Shown: positions 7,344 through 11,787 of the stretch, in pieces
How positions within the stretch are numbered: position 1 is the stretch's first letter
Layout: every line of letters begins with the position of its first letter
Assembly (NCBI GenBank): GCA_017390595.1
Contig: JAFPBC010000056.1
Coordinates: forward strand, 1 to 11,787
Length of the DNA stretch: 11,787 bases
Reading direction: 5' to 3'
From: Selenomonadales bacterium
GTDB taxonomy: Bacteria; Bacillota; Negativicutes; RGIG982
Notes under the pieces: model-generated
What the model was told of the DNA's origin: nothing
What the model saw: the letters and a program-made list of their open reading frames with translations, nothing else
The model's database searches: none
Program-made: the position numbers and the translations under genes

Positions 7344-7452
7344 CCATTCAATGATGTTTTTTCGCCGCACCTGCGTTGTTTTTTCTTGTGTTACCCTCCG
7401 AGTAGCACGCGAAAAAACGCCTTGTTGCAACAAAAAAATCTCTATTGAATGG
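7344..7452. repeat. nested inverted repeats in the TRAP operon 3' region
   Basis: The 133 bases between the permease stop and its terminator are full of symmetry. The outer arms are CCATTCAAT (7344-7352) and ATTGAATGG (7444-7452). GTTTTTTCGC (7356-7365) is the perfect complement of GCGAAAAAAC (7409-7418). GTTTTTTC recurs at 7378-7385 and could pair with the same arm instead. Inside, GTGTTAC (7388-7394) pairs with GTAGCAC (7402-7408), with one G-U, around the loop CCTCCGA. TTGTTGCAACAA (7422-7433) is a perfect palindrome. No credible protein is encoded. It may be a structured 3' UTR, a small RNA on either strand, or a dispersed intergenic repeat. Confidence 0.7.
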
Positions 7453-7462
7453 CGAGAACTCG

Positions 7463-7504
7463 TTTCCCCCACAACGCAAATGTTGTGGGGGAAATCTATT
7501 TTTT
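7463..7504 (+). terminator. strong Rho-independent terminator of the TRAP operon
   Basis: A perfect 13-bp stem, TTTCCCCCACAAC (7463-7475) with GTTGTGGGGGAAA (7482-7494), closes a 6-base loop. It is followed by TCTA and a T-run at 7499-7504. It ends the operon and isolates the amidohydrolase gene downstream. Confidence 0.9.
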
Positions 7505-7553
7505 CTTACGCGGAACGTGCCTTGTTTTTTAGGAACTATTCGGAGATGATGAC

Positions 7554-7582
7554 TTTATGAACAAAGGAAAATCAAGTATAAT
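7554..7582 (+). promoter_or_regulatory. probable promoter of the amidohydrolase gene
   Basis: A perfect TATAAT lies at 7577-7582. With 17-base spacing the -35 position reads TTTATG (7554-7559), a weak match. Initiation near 7589 would leave a leader of about 28 bases before ATG 7617. The position just after the TRAP terminator supports it. Confidence 0.6.
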
Positions 7583-7616
7583 AAGAGGCAATGAAGTCTA
7601 AGTGAGGTGTCATATC

Positions 7617-8837
7617 ATGACGGAAACGTTATTGAAAGATAGAGTAGAAGAAATGATGACCGCCCTTGCCAAACTCGGCAAGGATGAAAGAGGATATACG
7701 CGTCTTGCGTTCAGTGATGCTGACATGGAAGTGCGCTCGTATCTCATCGGCGAGATGGAGCGTGCAGGCCTTACGGTACGCGAAGATGCGTTCGGCAACG
7801 TATTCGCAAGAACGAGAGGCAACAACGCACTGCCTGCCGTCCTCATCGGCTCGCACGCCGACAGCGTACCGCAGGGAGGCAACTACGACGGCATCGTCGG
7901 TATCGTCGGTGCCATTGCGGTCGCCGAGAAAATCGCGAGTGAAAAACTCCCTCGCCCTGTCGAAGTCGTCCTCTTCATGGCAGAAGAATCGAGCCGATTC
8001 GGCGTAGCCAACCTCGGCAGTAAGGCAATGGCAGGTATGCTTCCCGAAGATGCCGCATCTTTTTATAAAGACAGCGACGGCAAAACGCTCGGCGAAGTCA
8101 TGGCAGAACGCGGCTTCGTCGCGGAGAACGCACCGTACAAAAAGAGAGTACGTGCCTTCCTCGAACTTCATATCGAGCAGGGCGGTATCCTCGAATCGCA
8201 GCTCAGTCCGCTCGGTATCGTTACGGGCATCGCCGCACCGCATCGGTATCGCTTGACGATAGGGGGACGTGCCGACCACTCGGGTACGACACCGATGAAC
8301 CTTCGCCGTGACGCGCTCACAGGTGCCGCCGATATGCTGCTTCGCATCGAAGAGCTCGCGCAAGCCAACGCGAGAAAAGGCGTCGTCGCGACAGTCGGTC
8401 AGCTCGATGTATACCCGAATGCCATGAACGTCGTCCCCGGCAAAGTCACCATGTCGATCGACCTGCGCGGAACGGACGAAGACAATATCAACAGCCTCTG
8501 CATCGCGATCCTCGAGAATGTCGATGCCATCGCGCAGAAACGTAATCTCGCCGTACAGCTCGAAACGCTCACCGAAGAAGAACCCGCGCTCCTTGACGAA
8601 GGTCTTGTCGCGCTCGGCGAATACTGTGCGGGCGAGATCGGCGAACGCACGATGCGTATGGCCAGCGGAGCAGGTCACGACGCGCTCTATATGACGCGTA
8701 TCGCCCCTGTGGGAATGATATTCGTCCCGAGCAAAAACGGCATCAGCCATAACCCTGCCGAATATACGGAAATGGCAGACATCGTACGCGGTACGAATCT
8801 TCTCTATCACATGGTAAAAAGACTTGCCGAAGAGTGA
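7617..8837 (+). CDS. M20-family Zn-dependent amidohydrolase (hydantoinase/carbamoylase type)
   Basis: This cytoplasmic metallohydrolase belongs to the N-carbamoyl-L-amino acid hydrolase / allantoate amidohydrolase / beta-ureidopropionase group. Members cleave ureido or amide bonds, often releasing CO2 and ammonia. With ATG 7617 it has 406 residues, normal for the group. Probable metal ligands by family pattern are His80 (GSHADS), bridging Asp91 (GNYDG), Glu124 next to catalytic Glu123 (AEESSRF), His185 (ELHIEQG) and His378 (SHNPAEY). GRADHSGTTPM (217-227) and the DLRG stretch (282-285) belong to the lid/dimerisation domain. All key residues are present, so it should be active. GAGGTG (7604-7609) sits 7 bases before ATG 7617, which argues against the in-frame GTG 7602. 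The true substrate cannot be chosen from sequence. It has its own promoter and probably its own terminator. Confidence 0.9.
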   Translation: MTETLLKDRVEEMMTALAKLGKDERGYTRLAFSDADMEVRSYLIGEMERAGLTVREDAFGNVFARTRGNNALPAVLIGSHADSVPQGGNYDGIVGIVGAIAVAEKIASEKLPRPVEVVLFMAEESSRFGVANLGSKAMAGMLPEDAASFYKDSDGKTLGEVMAERGFVAENAPYKKRVRAFLELHIEQGGILESQLSPLGIVTGIAAPHRYRLTIGGRADHSGTTPMNLRRDALTGAADMLLRIEELAQANARKGVVATVGQLDVYPNAMNVVPGKVTMSIDLRGTDEDNINSLCIAILENVDAIAQKRNLAVQLETLTEEEPALLDEGLVALGEYCAGEIGERTMRMASGAGHDALYMTRIAPVGMIFVPSKNGISHNPAEYTEMADIVRGTNLLYHMVKRLAEE

Positions 8838-8870
8838 TGCGAAAAACACGCGTCAGCCGTTGATATGTAA

Positions 8871-8890
8871 CGCTCGGAGGGCGATTTTTT
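8871..8890 (+). terminator. probable terminator of the amidohydrolase gene
   Basis: CGCTC (8871-8875) pairs with GGGCG (8879-8883), with one G-U pair, around the tight loop GGA. It is followed by A and six Ts (8885-8890). The stem is short, so efficiency is uncertain. The position, 33 bases after the stop and just before the next promoter, fits. Confidence 0.5.
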
Positions 8891-8902
8891 GTCGAAATAA
8901 AC

Positions 8903-8931
8903 TTGACAGAAAAAGTCAATCATGTTAAGAT
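8903..8931 (+). promoter_or_regulatory. promoter of the SAM-regulated methionine unit
   Basis: A perfect -35 TTGACA (8903-8908) and the -10 TAAGAT (8926-8931) are 17 bases apart, with a TGn extension (8923-8925) before the -10. Initiation is expected near 8938, about 22 bases before the riboswitch. TTGAC and GTCAA (8915-8919) also form a short inverted repeat around a 7-base spacer, possibly by chance. Confidence 0.87.
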
Positions 8932-8959
8932 GTACACTATAAAAATAAACGCAAAAATG

Positions 8960-9061
8960 CTCTTATCGAGAGAGGTCGAGGGACTGGCCCGATGACGCCC
9001 GGCAACCGGCAGAGATGCAGTGGTGCCAAATCCAGCAGGCAGTATGCCTGGTAGATGAGAG
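8960..9061 (+). promoter_or_regulatory. SAM-I riboswitch (S-box leader) aptamer
   Basis: The RNA binds S-adenosylmethionine and turns off the downstream genes. Conserved SAM-I blocks appear in order: CTTATCGAGAGAGG, AGGGACTGGCCC, GATGACGCCCGGCAACC, GGTGCCAAATCC and the closing GATGAGAG. P1 is formed by 8960-8967 with 9054-9061, with one G-U pair. AGAGAAAAGA (9058-9067) overlaps the 3' strand of P1 and is the perfect complement of TCTTTTCTCT (9088-9097) inside the downstream terminator. When SAM is absent this forms an antiterminator; when SAM is bound P1 is held and the terminator folds. The genes below (aminotransferase, metQ, metN) fit methionine control. Confidence 0.96.
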
Positions 9062-9082
9062 AAAAGACGACAGTAAACAAGC

Positions 9083-9116
9083 AAGGCTCTTTTCTCTGTG
9101 AAAAGAGTCTTTTTTT
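9083..9116 (+). terminator. SAM riboswitch expression-platform terminator
   Basis: The 12-bp stem pairs AAGGCTCTTTTC (9083-9094) with GAAAAGAGTCTT (9100-9111), with one G-U pair, around the loop TCTGT. The T-run extends from 9110 to 9116. Its left arm is also the partner of the antiterminator strand 9058-9067, so it is conditional. It lies just before the RBS of the aminotransferase gene. Confidence 0.93.
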
Positions 9117-9135
9117 GTACGAAAGGATGGATAAC

Positions 9136-10314
9136 TTGAGAGACTTCACTTCATTTAAAGCAAAACAATTCACCGAATCGGTCATTCGTGAGATGTCGCG
9201 TGTTGCCAACAAGCACCAAGCCATCAATCTCGCGCAAGGATTCCCCGATTTTCCTGCACCGCAGGCACTCAAGGATGCCGCCCATCGTGCTATCGACAAC
9301 AACCACAACCAGTACGCCATCACGTGGGGCACGAAACAGCTTCGTGATGCCATCGTCTACAAAGTACAGCGCGACTACGGTGTCACGCTCGATCCCGAAG
9401 GTCAGATCACCGTTTGCTGCGGCGCGACCGAAGGCATGATCGCAACGCTTCTTGCGACGATCAACCCCGGTGACGAAGTCATCATCTTCGAACCGTTCTA
9501 CGAAAACTACGGTGCGGACGTCGTGCTTTGCGGCGCGACACCGCGTTATATCAAACTCAATGCACCCGACTACTCGTTCGACCATGATGAATTGGCAAGT
9601 CTCTTCAACGAAAAGACGAAAGCCATCATCATCAATACGCCGAACAACCCGACAGGCAAAGTGTTCTCGCTTGAAGAAATGACATTCATCGCGGACCTCT
9701 GCAAAAAATATGACACACTCGCCATCACCGACGAGATCTACGAACACATCGTCTATGACGGCGAAAAACATATTCCGATGTGGACGCTCCCCGATATGTT
9801 CGACCGCTGTATCGCAGTCAACAGCGTATCGAAAACGTACAGCGTCACAGGCTGGCGAATCGGCTTTGTCACAGCATCGCACGTACTCACCGATGCCATC
9901 CGCAAAGTACACGACTTTTTGACAGTCGGTGCGGCGGCTCCCTTACAGATGGCAGTTGCCGAAGCGTTCCGTTTCGATGAATCGTACTATCAGGAACATC
10001 TCATCGACTTCTACGGCGCACGCCGCGACTACTTCCTCAAAGTCCTCACCGATGCGGGCTTTAACTGTATCGTACCGAAAGGCGCATATTACATCATGGC
10101 AGACATCTCGAACTTCGGCTATGATGATGACGTAGAATTCGCTTTCTTCCTCACCGAAAAGATCGGTGTCGCAGTCGTACCGGGATCGACCTTCTATCGT
10201 GACGGAGAGAAAGACGGCAAAAAATTCGTTCGTTTCTGTTTCTGCAAACAGATGGCGACACTCGAAGCGGCGGCAGAGCGTCTCAAAAAGCTCAAAGGCT
10301 ACCGCAAAGCATAA
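9136..10314 (+). CDS. class I/II PLP-dependent aminotransferase under SAM riboswitch control
   Basis: This cytoplasmic fold-type I aminotransferase moves an amino group between an amino acid and a 2-oxo acid. Numbering from TTG 9136 (392 residues), it shows NLAQGFPDFP (31-40), NTPNNPTG (167-174) with PLP-contacting Asn171, TDEIYEH (198-204) with Asp199 and Tyr202, SVSKTYSVTGWRIG (230-243) with Schiff-base Lys233, and the carboxylate-binding Arg366. The NLAQGFPDF opening resembles methionine- and kynurenine-type aminotransferases. With the SAM-I leader, methionine/4-methylthio-2-oxobutyrate exchange is a reasonable inference; an aspartate or aromatic substrate is possible. The frame stays open upstream into the riboswitch, so long annotations starting there are artefacts. 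AAAGG (9122-9126) touches ATG 9127 but is well spaced for TTG 9136, so I prefer TTG; ATG would add three residues. It is the first gene of the unit. Confidence 0.88.
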   Translation: MRDFTSFKAKQFTESVIREMSRVANKHQAINLAQGFPDFPAPQALKDAAHRAIDNNHNQYAITWGTKQLRDAIVYKVQRDYGVTLDPEGQITVCCGATEGMIATLLATINPGDEVIIFEPFYENYGADVVLCGATPRYIKLNAPDYSFDHDELASLFNEKTKAIIINTPNNPTGKVFSLEEMTFIADLCKKYDTLAITDEIYEHIVYDGEKHIPMWTLPDMFDRCIAVNSVSKTYSVTGWRIGFVTASHVLTDAIRKVHDFLTVGAAAPLQMAVAEAFRFDESYYQEHLIDFYGARRDYFLKVLTDAGFNCIVPKGAYYIMADISNFGYDDDVEFAFFLTEKIGVAVVPGSTFYRDGEKDGKKFVRFCFCKQMATLEAAAERLKKLKGYRKA

Positions 10315-10330
10315 CTTAAGAAAAAATGTC

Positions 10331-10358
10331 TTGACATAGAGAAAGAAGGGATTACAAT
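10331..10358 (+). promoter_or_regulatory. promoter-like element overlapping the metQ start codon (tentative)
   Basis: TTGACA (10331-10336) and TACAAT (10353-10358) are 16 bases apart, a near-consensus match. The -10 covers the first two bases of the metQ ATG. Transcripts from it would begin near 10365 and lack the metQ start, so it could serve only later genes such as metN, or it may be fortuitous. Confidence 0.3.
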
Positions 10359-11181
10359 GAATAAATGGTTGAAAAAATTCGTCTGCGTCGGCGCGGCATG
10401 TATATTGGGCATGGCACTCTTCACGGGCTGCGGTGCGGATAAAAAAGACAATGCATCGAATGCCGAAGTCCTCAAAGTCGGGGTAACGGCAGGTCCGCAC
10501 GCCGAAATTATGGACGAAGTAAAAAAAGTAGCCGAAAAACGCGGCATGAAAGTAGAAGTCATCGAATTCAGCGACTTCGTACAGCCGAACATGGCACTCG
10601 ATAACAAAGAGATCCAGATAAACAGCTATCAGCATGAACCGTTCCTCAAACATCAGATCAAAGACCGCGGTTACAAACTCACGCCTGTCGCTAAGACGGT
10701 CATCTATCCGATGGGCATCTACTCGTCTAAGATCAAATCCCTCGGTGAGATCAAACCGGGCTCGGTCGTACCGATCCCGAACGATCCGACCAACGGCGGC
10801 CGCGCGCTCAAACTTCTTGAGCAGGCAGGTCTTATCAAGCTCAAAGACGGTGTAGGCTACGAAGCAATGGCAGTCGATATCGTATCGAATCCGAAAAACC
10901 TCGTCATTCAGGAAATGGAAGCGGCACAGATCACACGCGCGCTCCAAGATGTTGACTTTGCAGTCGTCAATACGAACTACGCCATCGGCGCAGGTCTCGT
11001 ACCGACGAAAGACGCACTCGTGCTCGAAAGCTCCGATTCTCCGTACGTCAACCTCATCGTTGTTCGCACAGAGGACAAAGATAAACCGTTCGTAAAAGAA
11101 TTCGTCTCGGCATACCAGTCGGACGAGATCAAAACATTCATCAACGATCACTTCAAAGGCTCGGTAGTCGTTGGTTGGTAA
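10357..11181 (+). CDS. metQ: methionine ABC transporter substrate-binding lipoprotein
   Basis: This lipid-anchored receptor of the MetNIQ methionine importer belongs to the NlpA family. The 274 residues are of normal length. A basic N-terminus and hydrophobic core lead to the lipobox LFTGC, with Cys25 as the lipidation site. The mature domain starts VLKVGVTAGPHAEIM. It contains FSDFVQPNMALDNKEIQIN, QHEPFL and IPNDPTNGGRAL, all typical of MetQ/NlpA proteins. AGAAGGG (10344-10350) is 6 bases before ATG. Only 42 bases separate it from the aminotransferase gene, with no terminator, so it should be controlled by the same SAM riboswitch. NlpA-family receptors can bind D- as well as L-methionine, and a few members bind dipeptides; the SAM leader and adjacent metN make methionine the best call. 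Confidence 0.94.
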   Translation: MNKWLKKFVCVGAACILGMALFTGCGADKKDNASNAEVLKVGVTAGPHAEIMDEVKKVAEKRGMKVEVIEFSDFVQPNMALDNKEIQINSYQHEPFLKHQIKDRGYKLTPVAKTVIYPMGIYSSKIKSLGEIKPGSVVPIPNDPTNGGRALKLLEQAGLIKLKDGVGYEAMAVDIVSNPKNLVIQEMEAAQITRALQDVDFAVVNTNYAIGAGLVPTKDALVLESSDSPYVNLIVVRTEDKDKPFVKEFVSAYQSDEIKTFINDHFKGSVVVGW

Positions 11182-11203
11182 CAGTAGGAGGCAAAACGAA
11201 TAA

Positions 11204-11787
11204 ATGATAAAAATAGTAGACCTTGAAAAAACATACGAAGCCAGCGGCGGACGTCGCGTAACGGCTCTTCGCGGTGTCAATCTCCACGTTGCGAAAGGTG
11301 AGATCTTCGGCATCATCGGCGAGAGCGGTGCGGGCAAATCGACGCTCGTTCGCTGCATGAATATGCTCGAACGTCCGACGAGCGGCAGCGTCATCGTTGA
11401 CGGTGAAGACCTTACGAAAATGAACGACAGTCGCCTTCGTGCGGCGCGCAAAGACATCAGCATGATCTTCCAGCACTTCAACCTCTTGTCCTCGCGTACC
11501 GTATTCGACAACGTCGCATTTCCGCTCGAACTCGTAGGCAAGAAAAAAGCCGAGATCGAAGCCAAAGTCCTTCCGCTCCTTGAGCTCGTAGGCCTCGCGG
11601 ACAAACGTAACCAGTATCCGTCTCAGCTCTCGGGCGGTCAGAAACAGCGTGTCGGTATCGCGCGCGCGCTTGCCAGCGACCCGAAAGTGCTCCTTTGCGA
11701 CGAAGCAACGAGCGCACTCGACCCGCAGACGACCAAATCGATCCTCAATCTCCTCAAGGACATCAACGAGAAGCTCAAACTCACCAT
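11204..11787 (+). CDS. metN: methionine ABC transporter ATP-binding protein, N-terminal part (cut by window end)
   Basis: This cytoplasmic ATPase drives the MetNIQ methionine importer. About 194 residues are present and the frame is still open at the last base; the C-terminal ligand-sensing (NIL) domain, which in MetN mediates inhibition by methionine, would lie outside. Motifs are Walker A GESGAGKST (39-47), Q-loop Gln90 in MIFQHFNLL (87-95), signature LSGGQKQR (142-149) and VLLCDEATSALDP (162-174), covering Walker B and the D-loop. Gln after SGG and the ESGAGKST form are typical of MetN. AGGAGG (11186-11191) is 12 bases before ATG 11204, rather far but the only candidate. The gap after metQ is 22 bases, so the genes are cotranscribed. 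A metI permease gene is expected next. Confidence 0.93.
   Translation, partial: MIKIVDLEKTYEASGGRRVTALRGVNLHVAKGEIFGIIGESGAGKSTLVRCMNMLERPTSGSVIVDGEDLTKMNDSRLRAARKDISMIFQHFNLLSSRTVFDNVAFPLELVGKKKAEIEAKVLPLLELVGLADKRNQYPSQLSGGQKQRVGIARALASDPKVLLCDEATSALDPQTTKSILNLLKDINEKLKLT

Noticed and set aside
5296..7347. 683-codon open frame on the minus strand across the TRAP permease
   Set aside because: It is the exact antisense of a clear membrane protein. Its product is rich in Arg, His, Asp, Glu and Thr with no recognisable domain, as expected from complementing hydrophobic codons, and it lacks a plausible promoter and RBS.
7351..7560. 69-codon + strand frame after the TRAP operon
   Set aside because: It runs through the inverted repeats and the 13-bp terminator, has no RBS, and its translation resembles no protein family.
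8873..8881. Shared 9-mer CTCGGAGGG here and, inverted, at 7394-7402, as a possible repeat family
   Set aside because: The flanks do not match beyond the 9-mer, and one chance match of this length is not surprising in this much sequence.
9943..11604. 553-codon minus-strand frame across the aminotransferase, metQ and metN
   Set aside because: It spans three well-supported + strand genes and their gaps, shows no family motif, and fits the general codon-driven lack of antisense stops seen over aspA, the TAXI gene and the amidohydrolase as well.

Overview
This window looks like ordinary chromosomal DNA of an anaerobic Firmicute. The diderm Negativicutes (a Selenomonas- or Megamonas-like organism) are my best guess. 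That guess rests on gene content, moderate GC, strong Shine-Dalgarno sites and the style of the SAM-I leader; no rRNA or marker gene is present to confirm it. All nine genes lie on the + strand. The long minus-strand reading frames are antisense shadows of these genes.

Layout. (1) 1-312 is the C-terminal end of a PLP-dependent aminotransferase-fold protein, probably a MocR-type regulator. (2) 526-1938 is aspartate ammonia-lyase (aspA) with a strong RBS and its own terminator. (3) 2097-3712 is a two-gene metal ABC transporter, ATPase then ABC-3 permease, overlapping by 4 bp. No substrate-binding protein lies next to it, and an inverted repeat sits on its putative -10 element. (4) 3873-7329 is a TAXI-type TRAP transporter operon: lipoprotein binding protein, DUF1850 protein, then a fused DctQM permease. 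It has a near-consensus promoter, an internal hairpin between the first two genes, and an unusually structured 3' region ending in a 13-bp-stem terminator. (5) 7617-8837 is an M20-family hydantoinase/carbamoylase-type amidohydrolase with its own promoter. (6) 8903-11787 is a methionine regulon unit: promoter, SAM-I riboswitch with terminator/antiterminator, class I aminotransferase, metQ, and metN (cut by the window end).

How the genes fit together. The SAM riboswitch should shut off the last unit when SAM is plentiful. That unit joins methionine import (MetQ-MetN, with MetI expected downstream) to an aminotransferase that plausibly interconverts methionine and its 2-keto acid. The TAXI-TRAP operon imports an unknown, probably small organic-acid-like solute using an ion gradient. 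The neighbouring amidohydrolase may act on N-carbamoyl or ureido compounds, but it is separately transcribed, so a shared pathway is only a guess. AspA makes fumarate and ammonia from aspartate.

I found no mobile element, CRISPR array, tRNA, rRNA or defence system, and no convincing wholly new system. The most interesting signals are non-coding. One is a hairpin that appears to bring a distant Shine-Dalgarno close to the DUF1850 start codon (4838-4889). The other is a nest of inverted repeats with a CCTCC-bearing loop after the TRAP operon (7344-7452).
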